Shown in pieces: positions 51,183 to 60,260 of a stretch of 64,000 nucleotides of DNA; position 1 is the stretch's first letter, and each line of letters starts with the position of its first letter. The translations under genes and the position numbers were made by a program. The stretch is taken from contig NZ_LT594324.1 in the NCBI RefSeq assembly GCF_900089605.1, forward strand, positions 3,410,001 through 3,474,000, read 5' to 3'. A model generated the notes under the pieces. The model saw nothing but the letters and a program-made list of their open reading frames with translations, was not told the origin of the DNA and did no database searches. The DNA is from Micromonospora narathiwatensis (lineage in GTDB: Bacteria > Actinomycetota > Actinomycetes > Mycobacteriales > Micromonosporaceae).

Positions 51183-52205
51183 ATGGCGTCGAAGAGCAGC
51201 AACTGGATATGGGCGGCCCTGGTCGCCGTCGTCGTCGTCGCGGGCGTGATGGTCGCGGTGGCACTCCGGCCTTCCGCGCCGGTAGCACCGGCCGCGATCG
51301 AGACCGCGGGGCCGGCGGACCCCTCCGGCGAGCTGACCTACACCCGGCTCGACCGGCCGGCCCGCACCCAGGTCCAGGACGCCGCCGGTCGGGTGCTGGC
51401 AATGTTCACCGACAAGTCCCGCACGGTACGGATCTCCGGGCCCGAGCGGACCTTCCGGGAACCTCGGTTCACCCAGGCGACCGTGACCACCGACGCGTGG
51501 ATCAGGCTGGCGCCGAAGCCGTGGGCGGAGGGCGCGGAGCAGGCTGCCTGGTTCCGGCCCTGGCTGACCAAGCAGGTTCAGGACACCAGTCCGGACGCGC
51601 TCGCCATCGCGATGGATTACCTCGACGGCGCCCCGGCCCGCAAGGACGCCAAGGGTGTCCAGTACGCCGGTGACGCCTCGTTCGGGCCGCTGGCGCCCAA
51701 TGACCCGGACGGCCGCGCGGAGAACTCCGACTTCTACGACTACATGGGCGTCTCGTGGGACTTCCCCGACGGCAAGCACGAGCGCCCGGACAAGGCGCAC
51801 CTGCGCAGCCTCGACTGCTCCGGGTTCATCCGGATGGTCTACGGCTACCGGATGAAGTACCCCCTGCTCGGCAAGAACATCAAGGGTCCCGGCCTGCCGC
51901 GCCGGGCGTACGCGATGGCCGAGCTGGGTCCCGGCACGCTGCTCATCCCCAACACCAGCAAGCCGGCCCGCGACTACGACCTGCTCCAAGAGGGTGATCT
52001 GGTGTTCTTCAGCCACGGTGAGGAGGCCGGCCCGACCATCCAGCACTCGGGGATCTTCATCGGCGTCGACGACTCGGGCCACCACCGCTTCATGTCCAGC
52101 CGGGTCAAGGCGGACGGCCCGACCTTCGGCGACTTCGGTGGCGAGTCGCTGCTGGACGGCCCGAGCTACTGGTCGAACCGCTTCCTCACCGCCCGCCGGA
52201 TCTGA
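51183..52205 (+). CDS. NlpC/P60-family hydrolase linked to the poly-gamma-glutamate locus
   Basis: 340 residues. N-terminal transmembrane anchor (about 9-29), an uncharacterised N-terminal domain, then an NlpC/P60 fold with Cys212 in LDCSGFIRMVYGY, QEGDLVFFSH, and His288 in QHSGIFIGVD. NlpC/P60 enzymes cut gamma-glutamyl bonds in peptidoglycan or, as in PgdS, in poly-gamma-glutamate itself. Its place as last gene after pgsC suggests trimming or release of the polymer. 39 bp follow pgsC, with an AGGGAG site before ATG 51183. Confidence 0.85.
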   Translation: MASKSSNWIWAALVAVVVVAGVMVAVALRPSAPVAPAAIETAGPADPSGELTYTRLDRPARTQVQDAAGRVLAMFTDKSRTVRISGPERTFREPRFTQATVTTDAWIRLAPKPWAEGAEQAAWFRPWLTKQVQDTSPDALAIAMDYLDGAPARKDAKGVQYAGDASFGPLAPNDPDGRAENSDFYDYMGVSWDFPDGKHERPDKAHLRSLDCSGFIRMVYGYRMKYPLLGKNIKGPGLPRRAYAMAELGPGTLLIPNTSKPARDYDLLQEGDLVFFSHGEEAGPTIQHSGIFIGVDDSGHHRFMSSRVKADGPTFGDFGGESLLDGPSYWSNRFLTARRI

Positions 52206-52218
52206 CGTCCGCCTACGC

Positions 52219-52246
52219 CCCCGGCGGGATCCGACGCCCGCCGGGG
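52219..52246. terminator. Terminator between NlpC/P60 and lipoprotein genes
   Basis: A 10-bp perfect stem (CCCCGGCGGG, 52219-52228, with 52237-52246) between convergent stop codons at 52205 and 52260. Confidence 0.65.
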
Positions 52247-52259
52247 TTGTCCCACCGGG

Positions 52260-53186
52260 TCAACTGCGTGGCAGGTCGGCCGAGCTGAGCGCCGCCACCA
52301 GCTCCGCCCGGCGGTCGGCGTCCCGACGGATCGCCCAGGTGATCTCAAGGTGAATGAAGACCGACCTGTTTCGGCGGGCCTCGTCGGCCTGGGTGTTGGT
52401 GGTGCCCTCCAGTTGCCCGCAGCGGACGGCCCAGGCCCGGCAGGTGACGAAGCCGGCGTCCTCCAGCGCGTCCGCCATTCGGCGTAGCGGCGCGTTGGAG
52501 CTGCGCTGGCCGTTCGAGACCACCGCGTCCTCGTCGGGCAGGCTCTGCTCGGCGAATCCGTGCAGCTGGATCTGGTTGAGGCCGCGCCGGGCAAACCGGC
52601 CGGTGACGACCTGGAACATCCCGACGGCGTTGTGCGCGGCGTCGGCCCGGTCGCCCCCGGCCCGGCGGTGTGCGCCGGCGACCACCAGCATCGACCCGGG
52701 CACCGCCCGGAACAGCCGTAGCCCGACGTCCTCGGTCTGTAGGTCCGAGTTCGGGTGCGGCACCTCGATGGCCAGCTTCAGCTCGCCGGAGAGGTCCACC
52801 AGCAGCATCCCCCAGGAGCCGTCGCCGCCCGGCTCGGTGGCGAACATCGCGTACCGGCGGCCGGTCTCGGGATCGTCGGTGACGCGGGCGGTGTAGCCGA
52901 CCGTGTCGAGGAGACGGGTTGCGTCCTCCAGCCCGTCCGGGCCGTCAAGGAGCAGATCGACCGCGTCCCGAACGGCCCGGCGCTCCGTCGCGGTGGGGTC
53001 GCGGTACGGCGCGGTGGGCTTGAGCTGCCTGACGAAGTCGGTGACGATGCCGGCCGGGTCGACCGATGCCGACGCCGGCACCACCCGCGGAGCCTCGGGG
53101 GCAGACGGTCCGCAGGCCGCCAAAAGCAGCGCGGTGCCGAGCCCGGCGACAACCAGTCCGACCCGGGATGAGCGATTTCGGGACAT
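52260..53186 (-). CDS. Predicted lipoprotein of unknown function
   Basis: 308 residues. Signal peptide with lipobox LLAAC (Cys about 25), so lipid-anchored on the outer face of the membrane. The body has no domain I can name with confidence. The C-terminal region (NQIQLHGFAEQSLP ... ADEARRNRSVFIHLEI) faintly recalls an OmpA-like peptidoglycan-binding ending, but the fit is weak. Single gene, convergent with the poly-gamma-glutamate locus. Confidence 0.7.
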   Translation of the reverse strand: MSRNRSSRVGLVVAGLGTALLLAACGPSAPEAPRVVPASASVDPAGIVTDFVRQLKPTAPYRDPTATERRAVRDAVDLLLDGPDGLEDATRLLDTVGYTARVTDDPETGRRYAMFATEPGGDGSWGMLLVDLSGELKLAIEVPHPNSDLQTEDVGLRLFRAVPGSMLVVAGAHRRAGGDRADAAHNAVGMFQVVTGRFARRGLNQIQLHGFAEQSLPDEDAVVSNGQRSSNAPLRRMADALEDAGFVTCRAWAVRCGQLEGTTNTQADEARRNRSVFIHLEITWAIRRDADRRAELVAALSSADLPRS

Positions 53187-53310
53187 CGTCGGAAGGGTAC
53201 CGGGCCCGCCCGAGGCACCTGCGCGCGAGTCAGGGCCCGAGGGCCCGATGCGGGGTAGGCGTCGACGAGGACTCCGCTCGGGACCTGACCGGGCGGAGGT
53301 CGACCGTGCC

Positions 53311-53580
53311 TCAGATGACCCGGACGTACCAGTCGGCCGGGTAGTCGACCCGCACGACGAACTCGTCGACCGGCAGGTGGTCGCCGTCGTCGACCGTCGC
53401 GGCGGTCACCACGAACTGGTCGTTACCCCATGGATCGGGATGGGCGCTGCTCGGCCCGAACGGGACCTCGACCCGCAGCACCATGTCGTCCGGGAGCCCG
53501 TCCAGCGCAGCACGGAGTTGACCGACCGTCCAACGATCGACCTCGTGCCGGTAGCGCTCGACCCTGCTGGTTTCCACCAC
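53311..53580 (-). CDS. DUF6225-like small protein
   Basis: 89 residues: VDRWTVGQLRAALDGLPDDMVLRVEVPFGP ... FVVTAATVDDGDHLPVDEFVVRVDYPADWYV. It resembles the actinobacterial DUF6225 family. No signal or catalytic motif. Function unknown. Confidence 0.65.
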   Translation of the reverse strand: MVETSRVERYRHEVDRWTVGQLRAALDGLPDDMVLRVEVPFGPSSAHPDPWGNDQFVVTAATVDDGDHLPVDEFVVRVDYPADWYVRVI

Positions 53581-53643
53581 GGTGGGAGGCTACTGGAGAT
53601 ACCTGCGGAGCCACAGCGCGGTGGTGCGGGGAACGCGAACGGG

Positions 53644-54297
53644 TCAGTCGCGGTCGGGGTCGCGGACCAGGATCCGCACCGCGCGGGCGGCGGCCACCGC
53701 GCCGACCAGCACCGTGTGCCGGGGCTCGGGCACGTCGAGCAACCGGTCGGCGCGCAGCGCGGCGAGCGGGGCCAGCCGCCGGTCGGCCAGCACACCGTCC
53801 ACCGCCCGCCGGTCACCGCCGCAGACCAGCGCGGCCAACGTCGCCGCCTCCGGCAGCAGCAGGCGTACGGCCAGCTCCGCCGCGTCGCCGAGCGCCGCCT
53901 TCGCCTGGTTGTCCCGCCGCCGGGCGAACCGCTGCTGCGACCAGCCACCCGCGGCGGTGCGCCCCTGCACGTAGCGGGTGTCCACCTTGGAGACGATCAG
54001 GTCCGGACCGTCGGCGACGCCGACCGCCACCGCGCCCTTGCGCGCCAGCAGCAGGCCGAGCCGCCGCGGCGCACCGGCGGCGGCCACGAACCCGGGTACG
54101 TCGGCGCTCGCGGGGGCGCCGGGCGGGGTGTGCAGCTCGGCCGTCGCCCCGTCCGGGGCGGCGAGCAGCAGACCGTACCCCTGGACGGTGGTGGTGGGCG
54201 GGCCGTGCCGGTCGGTGAGGCCCTCGACCCAGCGGGCGACGCGGGCCGGGTCGACCTCGACCCACCGGCCGCCCCCGGCTGCGGGTCGGCTGCTCAT
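53644..54297 (-). CDS. acVLRF1-family peptidyl-tRNA hydrolase/release-factor-like protein
   Basis: 217 residues. The eRF1-like VLRF1 catalytic loop is visible as VQGRTAAGGWSQQRFARRRDNQA, with the GGxSxxRFxRRR signature of the actinobacterial (ac) branch related to eukaryotic Vms1. Such proteins are thought to release stalled nascent chains from peptidyl-tRNA on ribosomes. ATG 54297 is chosen over 54360 because the conserved protein starts there (MSSRPAAGGG). Confidence 0.82.
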   Translation of the reverse strand: MSSRPAAGGGRWVEVDPARVARWVEGLTDRHGPPTTTVQGYGLLLAAPDGATAELHTPPGAPASADVPGFVAAAGAPRRLGLLLARKGAVAVGVADGPDLIVSKVDTRYVQGRTAAGGWSQQRFARRRDNQAKAALGDAAELAVRLLLPEAATLAALVCGGDRRAVDGVLADRRLAPLAALRADRLLDVPEPRHTVLVGAVAAARAVRILVRDPDRD

Positions 54298-54348
54298 GCC
54301 ACGACGGTACGGCACGGGGAGTCGCCGTGGCTCGGCGGGAAAAGCAAC

Positions 54349-54380
54349 GCGGGAGGACACCGCGACCGGCGTCCTCCCGC
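54349..54380 (-). terminator. Terminator after the metzincin gene
   Basis: Stem GCGGGAGGAC (54349-54358) with GTCCTCCCGC (54371-54380), 12 bp beyond the stop codon at 54393. Confidence 0.7.
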
Positions 54381-54392
54381 GCTACCCGTTGG

Positions 54393-57300
54393 TCAGTGGA
54401 CGGTGAGGTTGCCCGCCGTCAGGTTGACCTCACCGGTGCCGTTCCCCGTCCAGTCGGACGAGAAGAGCAGGGCACCGCCGTTCCACAGGGTGATGCCGAC
54501 GGTGTCGTCCCGCCCGGGAGCGCCCCGGTCGGTCACCGTCACGGCCAGCGTCAGGCCGCTGGCCACCACCTTGCCGTTGCTGTCGTACAGGCTGGCCTGG
54601 TAGCGCACCTGAGCGACCTTGCCGGCCGAGGTGATCCCCAGCCCGTCGACCGTACCGGCCTTGATCGTGTAGGACTTGCCGCCGGAGCGGAACGCGATCT
54701 CGGCCTGGCCCGACGCGGCCTTGTTGGCCGTGGCGGGCTTCCCGGTCAGGTTCACCGCGACCTTCGACTTCGCGTCGGCCGGGTACGCCCCCGCCGAGCG
54801 GTCGACGGTGATCTCGCCGTCACCGGTGAGGAAGCCACCGTCGGAGACGGCGACCGTCACCTGCGCCGTGGTGCTGCCGGTGTAGTACCCACCGACCGTC
54901 GCGGTGACGGTGTGCGTACCCGCCGGCAGGGCGACCTCGCACGCCGCGGAGGCGCTCGTGGTCGCCGCGCCGAGCAGCTCCACCGTGCCGGTGCAGAGCG
55001 TCACGCCACCCTCGGTGAAGGTGACCGTGGCGTTGCGGATGTCACCCGCGGTGGTGTCCGTCGCCGAGGGCAGCACCGAGCTGTCCTGGACGACGGCCCG
55101 CAGCAGCGCCTTGCCGGAGGCGCCGCTGGTCGCGGTGCTCACCAGCGTGTCACCGGCCCAGGTCGCCGCCGCGTCCTCGGCGGTGACCGTGACGGTGAAC
55201 GAGGTGCTGCCGGCCAGGCCGGTGCCGTCGGAGACGGTCACGGTGACCGGGTAGGTGCCCGGAGCCGCCGTGGTGGTACCGGCGACGGTCCAGCTGCGCG
55301 TACCGGGCAGGGTGTCGGTGCCGGAGGTCGCCGCCACGGCCAGCGACAGGCCCGCGGGCAGGCCGGCGGCGGACGCGGTCAGCGCGGTGCCGGCGGTGTC
55401 ACCGTCGGTCGCCGAGACGGTGACGGTCGGCGAGAGCGCGTCACTGTACTGGACGCGGGCCCCGCCGGCCGGAGCGTCGTTGGTGACCACGGGGGCGGAC
55501 CGGACGGTGAGGTCGGCGTCGTTGACATCGAAGAAGATGTTGCCAACGGCTTCGATCTTGATCCGGGCCTGCTTGGTCGCCACGTTGGGCAGGGTCACCG
55601 TGGCGCTGCCGTTGTTCGGGGTGCTCTCGGCCAGCACGTACGGGAAGGTCTGTCCACCGTCGGCGGACAGCGAGATCTTCACCTGGCTGGCGTTCACCGG
55701 CGCCGCGTCGGTGCCGGCCACGTCCCAGGTGACCGTCTGGCTCGAACCACCGTCGAGGACGGCGGCGGAGCCCTGCGAGGTGACCAGGAACGGCCCGGCG
55801 TTCGGGGCCAGCGCCACCGCGACGTCGGCGCTGCCGATGCCGCCGCCACCCAGCCGCCCGTCGCGGGCGGTGAGCTTGAAGTGCAGGGTCCGGTCGTTGC
55901 TGAAACCGACCCAGTCCTTGGTGGGCAGGAACTCCGAGAAGCAGTCGACGATCTCCGCCGGCACGTTCGAGGCACCACCGGTGGGCGGCGGGGCCGGCGC
56001 GGCCGGGCAGGCGCCCGTCTTGGCGTTCGTGTTGCCCGCCAGGATCTGCTTCATGTCCGGGAAGATCCGGGTCGAGTCGGTGGTCACCGCGTTCTGACCC
56101 GGCGAGTGGTACTTCAGGGTGTCCTCGGGCGACACGTTCGCCGCCTCGCCGAACACCCGGAACAGCGGACCGTTGGTCTTCGTGTTGTTCACCAGCGCGG
56201 TGCCGGCGGAGGCGCCCCGGTCGTTCTGCTCCCACATGTACGTCACCGTGTCGCCGTCGACGTCGGTGGCACTGCCGGTCAGCGCGAACGGGGTACGCAC
56301 CGGGATGGTGACGGTGCCCGGCACGGTGACCACCGGCGCGTGGTTGGCGGTGTCCTCGACCAGGAAGCCGCCGTTGTCGATGGCACCGCCCTTGGCGGTC
56401 TCACCGACGAAACCGGAGGCGCCGGTGAAGTCGGTCAGCTCCAGCGCGGCCACGTTGGTGTTGGCCAGCGTGCCGCCGAAGGTCACCTGGAAACCGGTGT
56501 CGTTCAGCGTGCCGCTGCCGCCGAAGGCGGCCACGGTGACGGTCGCGCCGGCCGGCCAGCCGGCGATCCCCTCGATGGCGGCCTTGATGCCGGCGGTGGT
56601 GTAGTTGCCACCCCGCACGATCGGGGCCGAGTCGTTGCCGTTGTAGCGGACCCGGAACGAGTCACCGTTGGCGTCGAAGTCGTACAGCGAGGCGGTCTGC
56701 ACCTCGCTGATCGCCGCGCGGTTCGAGGTGACGTACGTGGTGATCTCGGTGTAGCTGCGGTGCGACCAGTACGGGTCGGTGTGCGGCTGGAGGTTGTCCT
56801 GCTGGCAGATGCCGGCGTACGCCATGATCGACGAACCGCTGCCCGGCTCGTACGAGTTGGCCGCGCTGCGGTTGCCGCCCGAGCAGTTGTACTGCGTGCC
56901 GTTGAAGGTGTGGTTGCCGGCGAACTGGTGGCCCATCTCGTGTGCCACGTAGTCCACCGCATAGAAGTCACCGGTCGGTTGTGGCAGACCGGTGCAGCCC
57001 TGCGCCTTGCTGCCGCCGCCGATAACACCGAGGCTGGCGATGCCGCCGCCGTTGACGCCGAGGCCGATGTGGCCCACGTCGTAGTTGCTGGCGCCGACGA
57101 TCTGGCCGAGCACGATCCGGTTCCGGCTCAGCGTGCTGCTGCCGCAGGAGCTGATCTGCGCCGTGGTGAAGCACGCCGCCGCGCCACACGGGCCGTTCGG
57201 CTCGGTGGCCAGCGCCGGGGTGTTCAGGTTGGTCTTGTCGGTGTCGTTGATCAGCACGAGCCGGATCGCGGTCTCGTCCTCGTAGATCTGGGTGACCCGG

Positions 57301-58085
57301 TTCATCAGGGTGACCTTGGCGGCGGTGACGTTCTCCGCGCCGAAGAAGTTGGCGTAGGAGGGGTCGGTCACCAGCGCCACCCGGTAGGTGCGCAGCTTCA
57401 CCAGCGGACCGGCCGGGACCTCGGCCTGGGCGGTCGCGATCTCGTCCGCCAGGGCGTGCGCCTCGCTCGCCACGTCCTCACGCTCGACGAACTCGCCGTG
57501 CGGGTTCTCCAGGTCGCGGGCGAAGTAGCTCGCGTAGAGGCTCTCGTCGAGGTGGTAGTACGGGTCGACGTACCAGTTCCCGGCCGCCGAGCGGACCGAC
57601 GCGTGGAAGCCGAGCGGAGTGAGGTCCGCCCGGATGGTCGCGGTCGGGTCGTCCAGGCCCTGACCGGCGTACGTGGTGATCTCGGGGTGCTTGGCGGCCA
57701 GGCCGGCCTCCATCACGGGCGAGTTCACCAGTTCGAAGCGCTGGAGCGTCCCGTCGGGCGCGGGCAGCGACACGATCTGCCGCTGCTGGCGCGCCGCCTT
57801 GCCGCGCTCGCGCGGAGCCTTGTCGAGGGTGCCCTTCAGGCTGGCCCGGTCGAGGGTGAACGCGGAGAGCCGCTTGGCGTTGACAGTGGCCTTCTTGCCG
57901 GCCTTGGTCGGTGCCGGCTTGCCGTCCACCTTGTGCCACGGGCCGTTGGGGGACGGGGCCGCGCTGGCCGCTGCGGGCGCCGCCAGCGCCGGCAGCGCCG
58001 CCGCTACCAGCGCGGCAGCGAGTAGGGTTGCGATCCGCCCACGCCGCGGTTGACCGTCTCGTTCACGGTGCCGCGGTAGACGCAT
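54393..58085 (-). CDS. Large secreted zinc metalloprotease (metzincin, reprolysin-like) with Ig-like/cadherin-like repeats
   Basis: 1,230 residues. Signal peptide (about 1-42, Ala-rich, ending near ASA). An N-terminal propeptide-like region of about 180 residues precedes a metzincin catalytic domain with HEMGHQFAGNH (H382, E383, H386, H392), the extended zinc motif, a Met-turn candidate SSIMAYAG and several Cys. Downstream are a P-domain-like region, a cadherin/putative-Ig domain, and bacterial Ig-like repeats to the end. The enzyme would degrade extracellular proteins. The open frame extends to 58412, but ATG 58085 starts the signal peptide and follows GAGGA. Confidence 0.9.
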   Translation of the reverse strand: MRLPRHRERDGQPRRGRIATLLAAALVAAALPALAAPAAASAAPSPNGPWHKVDGKPAPTKAGKKATVNAKRLSAFTLDRASLKGTLDKAPRERGKAARQQRQIVSLPAPDGTLQRFELVNSPVMEAGLAAKHPEITTYAGQGLDDPTATIRADLTPLGFHASVRSAAGNWYVDPYYHLDESLYASYFARDLENPHGEFVEREDVASEAHALADEIATAQAEVPAGPLVKLRTYRVALVTDPSYANFFGAENVTAAKVTLMNRVTQIYEDETAIRLVLINDTDKTNLNTPALATEPNGPCGAAACFTTAQISSCGSSTLSRNRIVLGQIVGASNYDVGHIGLGVNGGGIASLGVIGGGSKAQGCTGLPQPTGDFYAVDYVAHEMGHQFAGNHTFNGTQYNCSGGNRSAANSYEPGSGSSIMAYAGICQQDNLQPHTDPYWSHRSYTEITTYVTSNRAAISEVQTASLYDFDANGDSFRVRYNGNDSAPIVRGGNYTTAGIKAAIEGIAGWPAGATVTVAAFGGSGTLNDTGFQVTFGGTLANTNVAALELTDFTGASGFVGETAKGGAIDNGGFLVEDTANHAPVVTVPGTVTIPVRTPFALTGSATDVDGDTVTYMWEQNDRGASAGTALVNNTKTNGPLFRVFGEAANVSPEDTLKYHSPGQNAVTTDSTRIFPDMKQILAGNTNAKTGACPAAPAPPPTGGASNVPAEIVDCFSEFLPTKDWVGFSNDRTLHFKLTARDGRLGGGGIGSADVAVALAPNAGPFLVTSQGSAAVLDGGSSQTVTWDVAGTDAAPVNASQVKISLSADGGQTFPYVLAESTPNNGSATVTLPNVATKQARIKIEAVGNIFFDVNDADLTVRSAPVVTNDAPAGGARVQYSDALSPTVTVSATDGDTAGTALTASAAGLPAGLSLAVAATSGTDTLPGTRSWTVAGTTTAAPGTYPVTVTVSDGTGLAGSTSFTVTVTAEDAAATWAGDTLVSTATSGASGKALLRAVVQDSSVLPSATDTTAGDIRNATVTFTEGGVTLCTGTVELLGAATTSASAACEVALPAGTHTVTATVGGYYTGSTTAQVTVAVSDGGFLTGDGEITVDRSAGAYPADAKSKVAVNLTGKPATANKAASGQAEIAFRSGGKSYTIKAGTVDGLGITSAGKVAQVRYQASLYDSNGKVVASGLTLAVTVTDRGAPGRDDTVGITLWNGGALLFSSDWTGNGTGEVNLTAGNLTVH

Positions 58086-58448
58086 CAGGGTGATCCTCAA
58101 GACGTCTCCCTGCTCGGTGAGGAGTGGTGGAGCCGTCGCACCGTCCCGGGTCGGCGGGGCCGCGCACGGCTGATCCACAGATTGGTCAAGGACCCTAAAC
58201 GGATGACGGACTCCCGACATCAGCCGAACAGTGGAGGCGATCCTGACAGGACGTCGAACGGCGCACGTCGGCCAGGTGATCATCAGCCGACGGCGACGAC
58301 GGGGTACACGGGAGCGGCCGTCCCGACGGCGGAGCATCGGTGGTCGAAGATGCGAACAGAACTGTGCGTTCGACGGATAGACCTGCCGATTCGACCGACG
58401 TCGTCGTAACACCCATGAAGATCAACCGTCATGAGACTGTAATACATC
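58086..58448. other. Gene-free region upstream of the metzincin gene
   Basis: About 360 bp with no credible gene. It must contain the metzincin promoter; AT-richer stretches lie near 58180-58200 and 58400-58448, but no clear -35/-10 pair can be defended. Confidence 0.5.
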
Positions 58449-58469
58449 GATCATCCCCTGTGGATGATC
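58449..58469 (-). terminator. Hairpin after the lysE-like gene
   Basis: A perfect 8-bp inverted repeat GATCATCC-CCTGT-GGATGATC, 9 bp past the stop codon, followed on the minus strand by AT-richer DNA. Confidence 0.55.
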
Positions 58470-58477
58470 AGGCCGGT

Positions 58478-59101
58478 TCAACCCAGCAGCACGGCGACGG
58501 CGAGCGCCGCGATGATGGTGCTGGACGCCAACGCGGTGACCAGACGCCCCCGCGGGCCGGTGAGGGCCCGACCGACCAGCGTGCCACCCCCGGCGATCAG
58601 CAACTGCCAACTGGCCGAGGCGAGGAAGGCCCCGAGCACGAACAGCCCGGCGGCCACGACGTCGGCACCGCCCGCATCGCGCCGGCCCAGGACGAGCGCC
58701 GCGAAATAGACGACGGTCGCCGGATTGAGCATGGTCAGCGCGAGGATCGCGAAGTAGGCCCGGGTCGGGGTGTCCAGCCCGCGCCGCACCACCTGCCGAC
58801 CGGCCGCAGCCGGAGGGCGCAGGGCCCGCCACGCGCCGTGCCCGGCGAGGACCAGCAGCACCGCCGCCGCGACCAGCCGCAACGGATCGGCGAACGGGGC
58901 GAGCAGACCGGCCACCGCGGCGCCGCCGAGGGCAGCCACCCCGGCGTAGACACCGTCGGCGGTGGCCACCCCGAGCGCCGCGCCCGCGCCGACGCGGAAA
59001 GAGGTACGTGCACTGAGCCCGAGAATGAGCACCGCGATCGCGCCGACCGGGACGGCGACGCCGTAGCCGGCCACCAGACCGGCGAGGAACGCCCCGGTCA
59101 C
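58478..59101 (-). CDS. LysE-family amino acid exporter
   Basis: 207 residues, about six hydrophobic helices. The N-terminal GYGVAVPVGAIAVLILGLSARTSFRVGAGAALGVATADGVYAG and later LTMLNPATVVYFAALVLG match the LysE/RhtB exporter signature (Gly-Pro-like loop and NP motif). Exports amino acids or related metabolites; the specific substrate is unknown. Start is GTG 59101. Confidence 0.83.
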   Translation of the reverse strand: MTGAFLAGLVAGYGVAVPVGAIAVLILGLSARTSFRVGAGAALGVATADGVYAGVAALGGAAVAGLLAPFADPLRLVAAAVLLVLAGHGAWRALRPPAAAGRQVVRRGLDTPTRAYFAILALTMLNPATVVYFAALVLGRRDAGGADVVAAGLFVLGAFLASASWQLLIAGGGTLVGRALTGPRGRLVTALASSTIIAALAVAVLLG

Positions 59102-59274
59102 GACGGCGGGCGGCAGGTCGAGGCGGACCCCGGCCAGGTGCGCTGTCGACGCGCGGCGGTGGCCGCGCGGACAGGAACCTGCTTCGGGTACGCCTCGATC
59201 ACCCGGCCATCCTGCGCCCCGCGCGCCCGCCCCGCCACCGGATTTCCCGCCCCCGAGATCGGACGGCGGAGACG

Positions 59275-59316
59275 CGTCGAGCGCGGCGCCCCGCGAAGGG
59301 GATGCCGCGCTCGACG
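59275..59316 (-). terminator. Terminator of the suf operon
   Basis: A perfect 13-bp stem CGTCGAGCGCGGC (59275-59287) with GCCGCGCTCGACG (59304-59316), with a nested inner pairing, 10 bp after the sufT stop. Confidence 0.8.
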
Positions 59317-59325
59317 AGGGTGGAA

Positions 59326-59745
59326 TCAGACGTTGAAGCCGAGGGAGCGGAGCTGGTCACGCCCCTCGTCGGTGATCTTGTCGGGGCCCCACGGCGGCAG
59401 CCACACCCAGTTGATCCGGATGTCGTTGACCAGTCCGCCGCCCGGACCGGTGGTCAACGCCTGCCGGGCCTGGTCCTCGATCACGTCGGTCAGCGGGCAG
59501 GCCGCCGAGGTCAGCGTCATGTCCAGGGTGGCCACGTTCTCGTCGTCGACGTGGACGCCGTACACCAGACCCAGGTCGACCACGTTGATACCCAGCTCGG
59601 GGTCGACGACGTCCTTCATCGCCTCCTCGATGTCGGCGATCGCCGCCTTGCCGCCGGCCGGGGCGTCCCCGCCGGTGGCCGGCGTCGCCGCGCCGTCGGT
59701 CGCCACGGCGCCGGCCTCCGGCGTGGTGGTGTCCTCGCTGCTCAT
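59326..59745 (-). CDS. sufT: MIP18/DUF59-type Fe-S assembly factor (SufT)
   Basis: 139 residues. An Ala/Thr/Gly-rich start (about 1-33) precedes the DUF59 domain: IEEAMKDVVDPELGINVVDLGLVYG and LTSAACPLTDVI with the conserved Cys. SufT helps mature or deliver [4Fe-4S] clusters. Last gene of the operon, coupled to sufU by an ATGA overlap; ATG 59745 chosen on that basis. Confidence 0.9.
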   Translation of the reverse strand: MSSEDTTTPEAGAVATDGAATPATGGDAPAGGKAAIADIEEAMKDVVDPELGINVVDLGLVYGVHVDDENVATLDMTLTSAACPLTDVIEDQARQALTTGPGGGLVNDIRINWVWLPPWGPDKITDEGRDQLRSLGFNV

Positions 59746-60215
59746 GCCTTCACCTCCGGGCTCACGCCCACCCCGGCGCGTGCCGCGGCGTCCTTGAACG
59801 CCATCCACGACAACAGCGCGCACTTCACCCGGGCCGGGTAGCGCGCGACACCCGCGAACGCCACCCCGTCTCCGAGCACGTCCTCGTCCGGCGTGACCTG
59901 GCCACGCCCGGACATCAACTCGACGAACGCCTCGTGCACCACCGTGGCGTCGTCCGCGGACCGGCCGCGCAGCAGCTCGTGCAGGACGCTCGCCGACGCC
60001 TGGCTGATCGAGCAGCCCATCCCGTCGTACGAGATGTCGGTGAACACCTTGCCGTCGGTGGCCACCCGTACGGTGATCTCGTCGCCGCAGGTCGGGTTGA
60101 CGTGGTGCGCCTCTCCGACGTGGGCCCGCGGATCCTCGGCATCCCGCAGGCCCCGGCCGTGCGGGTGCTTGTAGTGGTCCAGGATGATCTCCTGGTAAAG
60201 AGACTCAAGCTGCAT
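59742..60215 (-). CDS. sufU: SufU Fe-S assembly sulfur-transfer protein
   Basis: 157 residues. Zinc/sulfur-acceptor Cys residues in NPTCGDEI, GMGCSISQASAS and ARVKCALLSW, with the nearby Asp. SufU accepts persulfide sulfur from SufS and passes it to SufBCD. ATG 60215; a TTG lies directly upstream. Confidence 0.93.
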   Translation of the reverse strand: MQLESLYQEIILDHYKHPHGRGLRDAEDPRAHVGEAHHVNPTCGDEITVRVATDGKVFTDISYDGMGCSISQASASVLHELLRGRSADDATVVHEAFVELMSGRGQVTPDEDVLGDGVAFAGVARYPARVKCALLSWMAFKDAAARAGVGVSPEVKA

Positions 60216-60260
60216 CAAGCTGAACTCCCGTCGATTCGCCGGGCTCCTGCGTCGCCCGGT

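Noticed and set aside
54393..58412. Metzincin start at 58412
   Set aside because: The added 109 residues are Arg/Pro-rich and precede, not form, a signal peptide; ATG 58085 starts the export signal and has a ribosome-binding site.
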